DNA from: an uncultured Acidobacteriia bacterium
GTDB lineage: Bacteria; Acidobacteriota; Terriglobia; Bryobacterales; Bryobacteraceae
Direction: 5' to 3'
Assembly: GCA_903851195.1 (NCBI GenBank)
Contig: CAINNJ010000059.1
Span: forward strand, 22,177 to 86,176
DNA: 64,000 nt
Part shown: in pieces, positions 1 through 8,095 of the stretch
Layout of the letters: the number at the start of each line of letters is the position of its first letter
How positions within the stretch are numbered: position 1 is the first letter of the stretch
Notes under the pieces: generated by a model
What the model was told of the DNA's origin: nothing
Databases searched by the model: none
Seen by the model: the letters and a program-made list of their open reading frames with translations, nothing else
Made by a program: the position numbers and the translations under genes

Positions 1-354
1 CATCCCGAGAAACTGCCGGTTGATGGCAATGAACTGCTGGCTCTGATCGCGCCGCGTCCCCTCTATGTGGCGAGCGCTGCCGACGATCTGGGTTCCGATC
101 CGAAAGGCGAGTTTCTGGCGGCCGTGAATGCCGGGCGCGTGTATCAGCTGTTCGGCAAGAAAGGCCTGGGAACGACGCAGATGCCGATGGTCGATCAGGC
201 GATACTTCAGGACATCGGTTATCACGTTCGTTCGGGAAAGCATGACGTCACGGAGTTCGACTGGCGGCAGTATATTGCTTTCGCGGATCAGCACTGGGGA
301 ACCGCGGCGACTGCTCCTGCAAAAACGTCGCCCACAAAAACGACATCCAAATGA
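1..354 (+). CDS. CE15-like glucuronoyl esterase, C-terminal part (truncated by window edge)
   Basis: The reading frame is open from base 1, so only the last 117 residues are visible. The stretch ELLALIAPRPLYVAS followed by DPKGEFLAAVNAG and the late YHVRSGKHDVTEFDW block resembles the C-terminal part of carbohydrate esterase family 15 enzymes, which cleave the ester between glucuronoxylan and lignin and are usually secreted. The His in SGKHDVT may belong to the alpha/beta-hydrolase active site. The stop codon overlaps the ATG of the next gene (ATGA), implying translational coupling to the S9 peptidase. The nucleophile region and signal peptide lie outside the window, so the exact subfamily is inferred. 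Confidence 0.72.
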   Translation, partial: HPEKLPVDGNELLALIAPRPLYVASAADDLGSDPKGEFLAAVNAGRVYQLFGKKGLGTTQMPMVDQAILQDIGYHVRSGKHDVTEFDWRQYIAFADQHWGTAATAPAKTSPTKTTSK

Positions 355-2333
355 TTCGACACCTGATTCTGATCCCCGCTCTGACACTCTGCGCCCAGGG
401 TCAGACCGTCCCGCAGCTTCGCGCCACCATTGCCGGGACCACGCAATACAAAGAGTCGGTGCTCTCGCCCGACGGGCGGTGGCTGGGCTGGACGGTGAAC
501 CTGCGGAACAAGGACAACACGGAATCGCGGAACTCGGAAATCTGGCTGCTGGATCTGTCGCAGCCGGGGGCGGCGGCGCGCCGGGCGGTGGCTTCGAACG
601 ATTCGCACCAGGACGCCCCGCACCAGGAGCAGGGCATTTCTTTTTCGCCCGACAGCCGCAGCTTTGTATTTCTTTCCGACGCGGAAAAGACGGGGCAACT
701 GCAGCTCTACATACAGTCCGTGACGGGCGATTCGCCGGCTCGAAAGCTGACCAGTCTCACGGGTTTCCTGTCCACGCCCCGGTGGTCTCCGGACGGGACG
801 CATCTGGCGCTGCTTTTCACGGAGAATGCACCCCGCGCCGCCGGTCCGCTGGAGCCTTCCACGAAGGATGCCGGTCCGGTGGAGGAGCATGTTTTCGAAC
901 AGCGGCTGAACGTGCTGGATCCGAAAACCGGCGCGGCAAAGGCGGTGACTCCTGCCGACACCTATGTGTATGAGTACGACTGGGCGCCGGACAGCGGGCG
1001 CCTCGCCTATACCGCGTCAAAGGGCAATGGCGATAAGAACTGGTGGGTGGCGCAGCTCTTCACGGTGACGCTGGCAACGGGCGAGAACAAGCAGATCCAC
1101 AAGCCGGCGCAGCAGATTGCGAATCCGCGCTGGTCGCCGGACGGGAAGCAAATCGCGTACATCGGCGGCATTATGAGCGATGAGGGCTCCACGGGCGGGG
1201 ATATTTACGCGGTTTCGGCAACGGGTGGCGCGGCACAAGATCTGGCTCGCGATCTCACCCCGGGCCGCAAGAGTTCCCCGTCATGGCTGAAATGGCTGCC
1301 CTCGGGCCGGATTCTTTTCACGGAAACGCTGGACGGCGGCACGGCGATGGCGAGCCTGAACCCGATCGATCGGGTGTCCGAGACGCTCTGGAAGGGCGAT
1401 GAATCGCTGAAGGCGGGCGACGAGGTGCTGTCCGTATCGGGCGACGGCAAGGTGATCGCCACGGTGCGCAGTTCCTGGACGATGGCTCCGGAAATCTGGG
1501 CCGGACCGCGCGGCGAGTGGAAGCAGCGCACGCAGGCGAATGAGGCGCTGAAGCCGCTCTGGGGCCAGGCGGAGAAGCTGCACTGGCGCAGTGAAGGCGC
1601 GGACGTGCAGGGCTGGCTGCTCTACCCGCTCAACTACGACAAATCGAAGAGGTACCCGCTGGTGGTTTCGGTGCACGGCGGTCCGGCGTCGGCGAAACGG
1701 CCCTCGTGGCCGGCGGGGCATTTCGATATGTCGACGCTATCGAGCCAGGGTTATTTTGTGCTGTTTCCAAATCCTCGCGGCAGTTACGGGGCGGGGGAGA
1801 GTTTTACCCGGGGCAACGTGAAAGATTTCGGGCACGGCGATCTGCGGGACATCCTGGCCGGCGTGGATCAGGCCATTCGCACGCTGCCCATCGATCCCAA
1901 CCGGCTGGGCATTTCCGGCTGGAGCTACGGCGGTTACATGACAATGTGGGCGGTCACGCAGACACATCGCTTTCGGGCGGCCGTGGCGGGCGCGGGAATC
2001 GCCAACTGGCAGAGCTACTACGGCGAGAATCTGATCGATCAGTGGATGATTCCGTATTTCGGGGCGTCCATTTATGACGATCCGGCCGTTTATGCGAAGA
2101 GTTCCCCGATCAACTACATCAAAAACGTGAAAACGCCGACGCTGATTCTGGTGGGTGATGGCGATGCGGAGTGCCCGGCGCCGCAATCCTACGAATTCTG
2201 GCACGCGCTGAAAACTCTGGGCGTCAAAACGCAGCTGGTGGTTTATCCCGGCGAGGGCCACGCCGTTCGCAAGCCGGAACATACGAAGGACATACTCGAA
2301 CGGACGATCGCCTGGTTCAACGAGAATCTTTAG
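351..2333 (+). CDS. Secreted S9-family peptidase (prolyl oligopeptidase/DPP-IV type)
   Basis: 660 residues. A short hydrophobic N-terminus (MIRHLILIPALTLCAQG) looks like a signal peptide. Residues 25-400 hold repeated beta-propeller blades with PDGRW, PDSRS, SPDGTH and SPDGKQ motifs (PD40/WD40-like). The C-terminal 250 residues are an alpha/beta hydrolase with the nucleophile elbow GWSYGGYMT (Ser ~525), Asp ~605 in GDGDAE and His ~637 in GEGHAV, the complete S9 catalytic triad. It probably trims proline-containing or acylated peptides outside the cytoplasm. It starts inside the stop of the upstream esterase and its 3' end overlaps the convergent gene by 17 bases. Confidence 0.93.
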   Translation: MIRHLILIPALTLCAQGQTVPQLRATIAGTTQYKESVLSPDGRWLGWTVNLRNKDNTESRNSEIWLLDLSQPGAAARRAVASNDSHQDAPHQEQGISFSPDSRSFVFLSDAEKTGQLQLYIQSVTGDSPARKLTSLTGFLSTPRWSPDGTHLALLFTENAPRAAGPLEPSTKDAGPVEEHVFEQRLNVLDPKTGAAKAVTPADTYVYEYDWAPDSGRLAYTASKGNGDKNWWVAQLFTVTLATGENKQIHKPAQQIANPRWSPDGKQIAYIGGIMSDEGSTGGDIYAVSATGGAAQDLARDLTPGRKSSPSWLKWLPSGRILFTETLDGGTAMASLNPIDRVSETLWKGDESLKAGDEVLSVSGDGKVIATVRSSWTMAPEIWAGPRGEWKQRTQANEALKPLWGQAEKLHWRSEGADVQGWLLYPLNYDKSKRYPLVVSVHGGPASAKRPSWPAGHFDMSTLSSQGYFVLFPNPRGSYGAGESFTRGNVKDFGHGDLRDILAGVDQAIRTLPIDPNRLGISGWSYGGYMTMWAVTQTHRFRAAVAGAGIANWQSYYGENLIDQWMIPYFGASIYDDPAVYAKSSPINYIKNVKTPTLILVGDGDAECPAPQSYEFWHALKTLGVKTQLVVYPGEGHAVRKPEHTKDILERTIAWFNENL

Positions 2334-3099
2334 CGGGCCAGACCGGGGTGGCGAGTTCGATCCGCGTAGCGGGCAGGCCGGCGTCGAGCGGTCCTTCGCA
2401 TCGGACAAAGACAGGGGCCTCTCCGCCGAGCATCCAGACGTCGGTATTCGGCGGTGTCTTTCCGAAAATCTGCGCAAGCACCCCGGTAATCCCGCCGATT
2501 TCCACTTTAATGACGTAGTGCTGGGCCTTGCGTGCCAGAGACCCGGTGGAAAACGCTTCCTCGCCCATCGGGGTGACGAGCAGTTTCACCAGGCGAGGTT
2601 CGGGGGTGGCGACCAGCATCGGCAGTGTGGCACGCCCGTCCGTCGGCCGGACGTTTTTCAGAAGAATCGGGACCAGACCGTTCGCCAGGTCGGCGGGCAG
2701 GTCGAGATGCTGCGAGATCACCTGATTCCGGCCGTGATCGTCCGTGTAATTCACGGTTACCTGTCCGGTTTTGCATTCCACGTCCGTGCGAAGAGGCTGC
2801 CGGAACGCCGGGCCTTTCTCGGTGAGGTGAAAACTCACCAGCCGAAATTCCCTCTGTTGGGAGAAGATCGCGGTTTGATCGAAATCCGAACCATCGCGAT
2901 AGTGAAAAGCCAGACGGCTGGTCACCAGTCCCCGCCGCAAGACCTGCGTCATGTCGCCATCGGCGAGCATGGCTCCGGCTATGGTTTTCAGAGAGAGGAA
3001 CGCGTGCAACTCGCCCTCCACGTGGCGAACCGGAACCGCCGCGGCCGCGAGCGGAATAAACAGTACCAATGCCGCCGCTTTCCGGCTGTTTTTTGACAT
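2317..3099 (-). CDS. Secreted protein of unknown function (DUF3108-like)
   Basis: 260 residues with a signal peptide (KAAALVLFIPLAAAAVPV). The rest is beta-rich: paired strands ending in a C-terminal TRIELATPVWP segment, resembling periplasmic DUF3108-type proteins, though I cannot assign the family firmly. It is not enzymatic by any motif I can see. Its last codons overlap the end of the convergent S9 peptidase gene by 17 bases. It lies 42 bases downstream of tsaD on the same strand and could be the last gene of that run. Confidence 0.7.
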   Translation of the reverse strand: MSKNSRKAAALVLFIPLAAAAVPVRHVEGELHAFLSLKTIAGAMLADGDMTQVLRRGLVTSRLAFHYRDGSDFDQTAIFSQQREFRLVSFHLTEKGPAFRQPLRTDVECKTGQVTVNYTDDHGRNQVISQHLDLPADLANGLVPILLKNVRPTDGRATLPMLVATPEPRLVKLLVTPMGEEAFSTGSLARKAQHYVIKVEIGGITGVLAQIFGKTPPNTDVWMLGGEAPVFVRCEGPLDAGLPATRIELATPVWPAKDSR

Positions 3100-3141
3100 C
3101 GCAAATTAGAGCCCGCGGCGTCAGAAAAATTTCATTCTTTT

Positions 3142-4227
3142 TCAGGCGAGGGCCAGATTTGGTTCCGCCGCTGCATCCAGCGCCGCGAAATCGCCACGCC
3201 GGAATTTCGGAAAGGCGGCCGCGGCGATCATCACGGCGTTGTCGGTGGAGAGAGCGGGGGTGGGGAAGTAGACCGGAATTCCGGTGGATCGCTCCGTCAC
3301 GGCCTTGCGCAGGCCCGAATTGCAGGCGACGCCGCCCGAGACAATGAGCGATCGAACGCCTTCCAGTTGGTCCGTCGCGCGGACTGCGTGGCGCAGAAGT
3401 TCGTCGACCACGGTGCCCTGAAAGCTGGCCAGCAGGTCGAGCGTGGCCTGCGGGGTGACGGCCAGCCACTCTTCCACGGAAGGCGTCAGGTTGTGGCGCA
3501 GCAACTCCCGCCGCGCCGCGATTTCGGCGGTCATGTCATGGCCCTCCACCCAGCGCAGGACGGCGGTTTTGAGGCCGCTGAAGCTGAAGTCGAGGGTGTT
3601 GCCTTTCATCTTCGCGGAGGTGAAGCGGATGGCGTGGGAGTCGCCGTAGGGCGCCAGGCGATCCACCACCGGCCCGCCCGGATAGCCGAAGCCGAGCAGC
3701 TTGGCCACTTTGTCGAAGGCCTCGCCAGCCGCGTCGTCGCGCGTGCGGCCCAGCAGCCGGTAGCCGCCTTCCGCGCGGGCTTCGAAGAGATGCGTGTGGC
3801 CGCCACTGACGATCAGCGCGAGCGCCGGAAATTCCACGGGTGTGCCGCGCTGCGCGGCTTCGAGGATGACGGCGTGAATGTGTCCCTCGATATGGTTTAC
3901 GGCGATGAGCGGAATACCGGTGGCAAATGAGATCGCTTTGGCGTAGGTGAGCCCCACGAGCAGCGCGCCCGCGAGTCCGGGGCCGGACGTTGCGGCCACG
4001 GCGTCGAGATCGGTCCAGCTGAGCTTCGTGATCGAAAGCGCCTCGCGAACCACGGGAACGATCGCTCGAAGGTGTTCCCGCGAGGCCAGTTCCGGCACCA
4101 CGCCGCCGTATTTGGCATGTACGGCAAGCTGGCTGGCCACCACGGAGGAAAGCACCGAGGTTTCGTCTTCGATCACGGCGGCGGCCGTTTCGTCACAGGA
4201 GCTTTCGATACCGAGGATGCGGGCCAA
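3142..4227 (-). CDS. tsaD: tRNA N6-adenosine threonylcarbamoyltransferase TsaD
   Basis: 361 residues, the usual TsaD length. It opens with [18 protein letters not shown], the ASKHA-fold signature, and carries the metal-binding His pair in NHIEGHIHA (His112 and His116), SGGHTHLF and the late [11 protein letters not shown] block. With TsaB and TsaE it transfers threonylcarbamoyl from TC-AMP to A37 of ANN-decoding tRNAs in the cytoplasm. It lies 33 bases downstream of the MFS exporter gene on the same strand, so co-transcription is possible. The partner genes tsaB and tsaE are not in the window. Confidence 0.97.
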   Translation of the reverse strand: MARILGIESSCDETAAAVIEDETSVLSSVVASQLAVHAKYGGVVPELASREHLRAIVPVVREALSITKLSWTDLDAVAATSGPGLAGALLVGLTYAKAISFATGIPLIAVNHIEGHIHAVILEAAQRGTPVEFPALALIVSGGHTHLFEARAEGGYRLLGRTRDDAAGEAFDKVAKLLGFGYPGGPVVDRLAPYGDSHAIRFTSAKMKGNTLDFSFSGLKTAVLRWVEGHDMTAEIAARRELLRHNLTPSVEEWLAVTPQATLDLLASFQGTVVDELLRHAVRATDQLEGVRSLIVSGGVACNSGLRKAVTERSTGIPVYFPTPALSTDNAVMIAAAAFPKFRRGDFAALDAAAEPNLALA

Positions 4228-4260
4228 TCTTTTACTGTAGCTTTCGTTGTCGAGCTATGA

Positions 4261-5841
4261 CTAATGCGCCGCGACCGGCTTCGCGCCGCGCTGCGGCCGC
4301 TTCATGATCAGCACCAGCGGCACCATGCAGAGAATCCCCACGGCCATGGCGGAAATGACGTCGATATAGGCGAGCGTGGTGGCCTGGCCATAAATAATTC
4401 GCTCGATTACCGCGTAGGCGCGGGTTTGGGCGACGCCCGCCGGGAATCCCTGATTCGTGAAATTCCGCGTCAGGCCGTCCACCCGCTGCTGGAACAGCAG
4501 ATCGCCGGGGCCGGTGTGCGCGCTCAGGTAGACCTGATGTTTCTGCCCGAGGCGCTGCAGGTAGGTGCTGAGCAGCGAGATGCCGATGCCGCCGCCGAGG
4601 TTCCGGAACAGGTTCGTCATCCCCGCGATCTGATTGCTCTTGTTGGGCGGCATCCCCACGTAAGAAAGCGTGTTGATCGGAATGAAAATAAACGCCAGTC
4701 CGATGACCTGATAAACGCGCAGCATCGCCGCGGTGCGGAAATCGATCTGCATGTTCAGGATGGTCATGTGATACAACGCGGCTGCGGTGCCGAGGAAACC
4801 GATGGCCACCAGCAGACGCGGATCCACGCGTGTCACCAACTGACCGACCAGAGGCATCATGAAGACCAGCACGATGGCGCCCATCGAAAGAGCCATGCCC
4901 GCCTCCTGCGCCGAGTAACCCATCTGCACCTGCAGGAACTGCGGGATCAGCACGGTGGTTCCGAACAGCACCATGCCGAGCACGAACATCATCAGGACCG
5001 CGGTGGCGAAGTTGCGCTGCTTGAGCAGGCGGAGATCGAGGATCGGGTTCTCATGATTCCACTCGCGGAACACGAAGAGCGTGAGCGCCACAAGGCAGAT
5101 GGCCGTGAGCGTGACGATCATGCGGGAATCGAACCACTCCTCTTCCTGACCTTTATCGAACACGAACTGCAGGCAGCCGATGCCGACCGTGACCAGGGCG
5201 AGCCCGATAAAATCGATGGAATTCTGCCGGATTCGGATGCCTTCCTTCTTTAGATACGGCGGATCTTCCACGATTTTGTGGGTCAAGTAGAGCGAGAGCA
5301 CACCGACGGGAACGTTGATGTAGAAAATCCAGCGCCAGCTATAGTTGTCGGTGATCCAGCCGCCGAGCGTAGGCCCGATGGCCGGCGCCATCACCACCGC
5401 CATGCCATAGACGGCGAAGGCCATGCCGCGCTTTTCGGGGGTGAAGGTATCGGCGAGAATCGCCTGCTCGCTGGTGGCCAGGCCCCCTCCGCCAAGGCCC
5501 TGCAGAATACGGAAGAAGACCAGAAAACCCAGGCTCGGCGCGAAGCCGCAGAGAAAAGAGCTGCAGGTGAACATCACCACGCAGGTCATGTAAAAACGCT
5601 TGCGGCCGAGCATCACGGAAGCCCAGGCGCTGATGGGAAGCACGATCGCGTTGGCCACCAGATAGCTGGTGAGCACCCAGGTGGATTCATCCTGGGTAGC
5701 GGAAAGGCCGCCTGCAATGTGGGGCAGCGCGACGTTCGCGATGGAGGTGTCCAGCACTTCCATGAACGTCGCGAGCGTCACGGTGAGCGCGACGATCCAC
5801 GGGTTATAGCGCGGACGCCAGGGTTGTGTGGTGTCCGGCAT
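4261..5841 (-). CDS. DHA2-family MFS multidrug exporter (EmrB-like)
   Basis: 526 residues with about 14 predicted membrane spans, typical of the DHA2/EmrB drug:proton antiporter group. Diagnostic stretches are FMEVLDTSIANVALPHIAG in span 1, TSYLVANAI, the RILQGLGGGG loop and the motif-C-like VYGMAVVMAPAIGPTLGG. Arginine- and lysine-rich loops and the C-terminal LIMKRPQRG fit the inner-membrane topology. Its start codon is only two bases after the stop of the TetR gene, so exporter and regulator form an operon. The membrane-fusion partner EmrA is not adjacent. The substrate is unknown. Confidence 0.94.
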   Translation of the reverse strand: MPDTTQPWRPRYNPWIVALTVTLATFMEVLDTSIANVALPHIAGGLSATQDESTWVLTSYLVANAIVLPISAWASVMLGRKRFYMTCVVMFTCSSFLCGFAPSLGFLVFFRILQGLGGGGLATSEQAILADTFTPEKRGMAFAVYGMAVVMAPAIGPTLGGWITDNYSWRWIFYINVPVGVLSLYLTHKIVEDPPYLKKEGIRIRQNSIDFIGLALVTVGIGCLQFVFDKGQEEEWFDSRMIVTLTAICLVALTLFVFREWNHENPILDLRLLKQRNFATAVLMMFVLGMVLFGTTVLIPQFLQVQMGYSAQEAGMALSMGAIVLVFMMPLVGQLVTRVDPRLLVAIGFLGTAAALYHMTILNMQIDFRTAAMLRVYQVIGLAFIFIPINTLSYVGMPPNKSNQIAGMTNLFRNLGGGIGISLLSTYLQRLGQKHQVYLSAHTGPGDLLFQQRVDGLTRNFTNQGFPAGVAQTRAYAVIERIIYGQATTLAYIDVISAMAVGILCMVPLVLIMKRPQRGAKPVAAH

Positions 5842-5843
5842 CG

Positions 5844-6467
5844 TCAGGGCTGAAGAGCTTTATGCAAGTGTCTGCTTGCATTTTCGCACGCGGGTTCGCA
5901 AATGCCGTTCAGGAAAAGTTCCACGCAGGTGGTGAGGTAGGCTTCCGGTGAATAACCGGGGCAGTACACGGCGCGGCGCAGAACGGCCGCGAAGATCATG
6001 CCGGTGAAAGCATCCACCGCGGGGGTGAGGTCCAGATTCTGCCGGATGATGCCGCGCCGCTGGCCTTCGGCAAGGTAGCGGATGAACTTCTCGCGCAACG
6101 GCTGAATCACCTCGCGGACAATCTCCTCGGTGAGTTTCGGCTGCATGCGGTGGGCGAGAATGGTGCGCAGAAACGCCTGGTAACGATGGTGTGTGTCGTA
6201 AAAGACCTGGGCGACGCGGGAGATATCGCGGTGGATGTCGAAGTCTTCCAGGTCCACCAGATCAAGCGCCTCCGATTCGGCGCGCACCACCTCCCGGACA
6301 ACGGCCGCAAGCAATCGCTCTTTGCTTTCGAACAGGCGGAACAGCGTGACTTCGTTCACGCCGGCGGCGTCCGCGATTTCGCGGGTGGTCGCAACCATAC
6401 CGCGCGAGGAGAACATTTCAAGAGCGGCCTGGATCAGCCGGTCGGCGGTGCTGGTTTTTGCAAGCAC
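5844..6467 (-). CDS. TetR/AcrR-family repressor of the adjacent exporter
   Basis: 207 residues starting at a GTG. The N-terminal 50 residues are the TetR helix-turn-helix (ALEMFSSRGMVATTREIADAAG, then LFRLFESKERLLAAVV); the helical C-terminal ligand domain follows (TetR_C type). It sits two bases upstream of the MFS gene. From the usual arrangement it most likely represses its own operon and is released by an exported compound. I see no clear operator palindrome in the short gap before it. Ligand specificity cannot be read from the sequence. Confidence 0.9.
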   Translation of the reverse strand: MLAKTSTADRLIQAALEMFSSRGMVATTREIADAAGVNEVTLFRLFESKERLLAAVVREVVRAESEALDLVDLEDFDIHRDISRVAQVFYDTHHRYQAFLRTILAHRMQPKLTEEIVREVIQPLREKFIRYLAEGQRRGIIRQNLDLTPAVDAFTGMIFAAVLRRAVYCPGYSPEAYLTTCVELFLNGICEPACENASRHLHKALQP

Positions 6468-6481
6468 GTCTAATTCAAAGA

Positions 6482-6676
6482 TTACCTTGACGGTCCCGGA
6501 CCGTCGGCGTCAATCGGCGCGGGCTGAAAGCCCCGGCAGGCGCGAACCGGAAGGCGCGGGTACTTGGGGAAGTCGCTATCGGTCAGGCCGCGCCGGCACA
6601 TGTGGAAGACGCTGCCGCGGTCGGACCGGATTTCTTTTTGCCAGGCGCATTGTTCGCAGAGTCCCGCGGGAGTCAT
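6482..6676 (-). CDS. Small conserved cysteine-containing protein
   Basis: 64 residues. It has the pattern LCEQCAWQKEI...RGSVFHMCRRG...FPKYPRLPVRACRGF, with four cysteines (CxxC, C, C) that suggest a small zinc-binding fold. This arrangement occurs in a widespread but uncharacterised bacterial family that I recognise by the FPKYPRLPV block. It ends 14 bases before the TetR gene on the same strand, so it may be the first gene of that transcript. The gene begins 41 bases from the divergently transcribed effector-binding protein. Confidence 0.75.
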   Translation of the reverse strand: MTPAGLCEQCAWQKEIRSDRGSVFHMCRRGLTDSDFPKYPRLPVRACRGFQPAPIDADGPGPSR

Positions 6677-6717
6677 GTCTCTATCGTCGCAGGCACGCCG
6701 TAGTATAAAGAACCGAG

Positions 6718-7218
6718 ATGACCGATCCGAACATGATCGTCCGGGAAATGGATGCTTTCGCGTTTATCGGCAGGGAGATCCGAACCACCAACGCCGCGGA
6801 GGCCACGGGGCAAGGCAGGATTCCCCTGGAGTGGCAGCGCTTTATGGAGGAAAACCTGGCGGCGGCGATTCCCCACCGCGTGGACAACAGCATTCTGGCC
6901 CTCTATACCGATTACGAGAACGGGAAGGACGGCGAATATACGTTTGCGATCGGCGCCCGTGTGTCGTTCGAAGCGGAGTTTCCCGATGGGCCGGGAGTGC
7001 CGGAGGGGATGACGTTCCGGCGAATTCCCGCGGCGCGCTACCGGGTGGTCACCACGGAAAAGGGGCCGGTCTGGCAAGTGGTGCCGGACGCCTGGGGACG
7101 GATTTGGGAGAAATCGGAAGAGATCGGGCGGACGTTCCAGGCCGATTTCGAGATTTACGACGAAAGAGCAGCCAATCCGGCCGACGCCGTGGTGGAAATC
7201 CGCGTCGGTATTCTTTAG
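6718..7218 (+). CDS. GyrI-like effector-binding domain protein
   Basis: 166 residues and no DNA-binding region. The layout (MIVREMDAFAFIGREIRTT, then the IPLEWQRFMEE helix, NSILALYTDYENGKDGEYTF, RRIPAARYRVVTTEKGPV, FEIYDERA) matches stand-alone AraC effector-binding/GyrI-like SOUL-fold proteins, which bind small hydrophobic or cationic ligands. A TAGTAT box at 6701-6706 could be a -10 element, leaving a very short leader. It is divergent from the small cysteine protein and near a TetR/exporter pair, so a link with drug binding is possible but only inferred. Confidence 0.85.
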   Translation: MTDPNMIVREMDAFAFIGREIRTTNAAEATGQGRIPLEWQRFMEENLAAAIPHRVDNSILALYTDYENGKDGEYTFAIGARVSFEAEFPDGPGVPEGMTFRRIPAARYRVVTTEKGPVWQVVPDAWGRIWEKSEEIGRTFQADFEIYDERAANPADAVVEIRVGIL

Positions 7219-7229
7219 CGGATCCGGTT

Positions 7230-7550
7230 CTAACGAACGCGGGCGCGCTTGAAGAAATACGCCGGATAGGTTTGCGTCACCACCGGGCGCGGTCCGTGCA
7301 TGTCGCCGTTGTTCCGCTCTTCGTTGCGATAGACGAAGGGCGTGACGCCGACCAGTTCCCAGCCCTGGTCGGCGAGGGCTTCCAGACGCCGCTGGTCCAC
7401 CTGCTGATAGACGCCGGGCTGTGTTTCGGACGGGAAAACCGACAACATTTCCATGGGCGGGTGAGCGGCAACATCGGGCCTCAGCCTCTGGCCGACAAGG
7501 AGTGCGACCGCGGCAAGAGCGATCAGGAGGAGGGCGGCGCTGCGTTTCAT
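7230..7550 (-). CDS. Small membrane-anchored protein with DUF4177-like core
   Basis: 106 residues. One hydrophobic N-terminal segment (SAALLLIALAAVALLVG) serves as signal anchor. The central RLEALADQGWELVGVTPF is the helix-strand motif seen in DUF4177-type small proteins. It ends with a basic FFKRARVR tail. The gene converges on the GyrI-like gene, with 11 bases between the stops. No enzymatic motif is visible; function unknown. Confidence 0.7.
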   Translation of the reverse strand: MKRSAALLLIALAAVALLVGQRLRPDVAAHPPMEMLSVFPSETQPGVYQQVDQRRLEALADQGWELVGVTPFVYRNEERNNGDMHGPRPVVTQTYPAYFFKRARVR

Positions 7551-7681
7551 CTGGAACTCTGACGGGCCGCTCAGCGCCGGCGTGCAGGACTTTCCGCGCG
7601 AATGATATTCTGATCGGGAACTCTTACCACGTTCTTTGCATCCAAAGAGGCGGGTAAGCTCAGGGGAGATCAGGTCTTAAA

Positions 7682-8038
7682 ATGTTGAAACGAATCGCGG
7701 CCATTGTGATGATGTCGCTGATGTTGTTGCTGCTCATGGCCACCGCCATTTTCGCGCAGAAAAAGGAAAAGACGCCGTCGGAGAAATCTGTGTCGGGCAT
7801 TGTCACGGACGCGGAAGGAAATCCGGTTCCGGGCGCGGTGATTCAGCTCAAGAATATGAAGACGCTGCAGGTGCGGTCGTTCATTGCCAAAGACAAGGGC
7901 GACTATACGTTTACCGGACTCAGCACCGATGTGGATTATCAGTTGCTCGCGCAGGCCAACGGTAAACAGAGCGCGCCGCGCACGGTGAGCACGTTCGACA
8001 GCCACACGCAGGTGGTCATTAATTTTCAGGTGAAATAG
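7682..8038 (+). CDS. Secreted carboxypeptidase-regulatory-like (CarboxypepD_reg) single-domain protein
   Basis: 118 residues. A strongly hydrophobic N-terminus ending in AIFAQ is a signal peptide. The mature part is a single beta-sandwich: VSGIVTDAEGNPVPGAVIQLKN, KGDYTFTGLSTDVDYQLLA and a final TQVVINFQVK strand, the CarboxypepD_reg/TonB-plug-like extension domain that Acidobacteriota use in many secreted proteins. Here it stands alone and not in front of a TonB receptor. It is followed directly by a good intrinsic terminator, so it appears to be a monocistronic unit. Confidence 0.83.
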   Translation: MLKRIAAIVMMSLMLLLLMATAIFAQKKEKTPSEKSVSGIVTDAEGNPVPGAVIQLKNMKTLQVRSFIAKDKGDYTFTGLSTDVDYQLLAQANGKQSAPRTVSTFDSHTQVVINFQVK

Positions 8039-8041
8039 TTT

Positions 8042-8078
8042 GAACGGCCGTTTCCGGAAGACCGGAGGCGGCCGTTTT
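8042..8078 (+). terminator. Intrinsic terminator after the CarboxypepD_reg gene
   Basis: Four bases after the TAG stop an 8-bp inverted repeat, AACGGCCG (8043-8050) and CGGCCGTT (8069-8076), encloses a second short CCGG stem and is followed by TTTT. This is a typical rho-independent shape, though the U-tract is short. Confidence 0.7.
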
Positions 8079-8081
8079 CCG

Positions 8082-8095
8082 TACCATCATTGGTA
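8082..8095. promoter_or_regulatory. Short palindrome abutting the ada-alkA start codon
   Basis: TACCA (8082-8086), four bases, then TGGTA (8091-8095): a perfect 5-bp inverted repeat whose last base is the A of the ATG. It could be an operator or an mRNA hairpin masking the start. No strong ribosome-binding site precedes this ATG. The site is short and might be chance. Confidence 0.3.
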
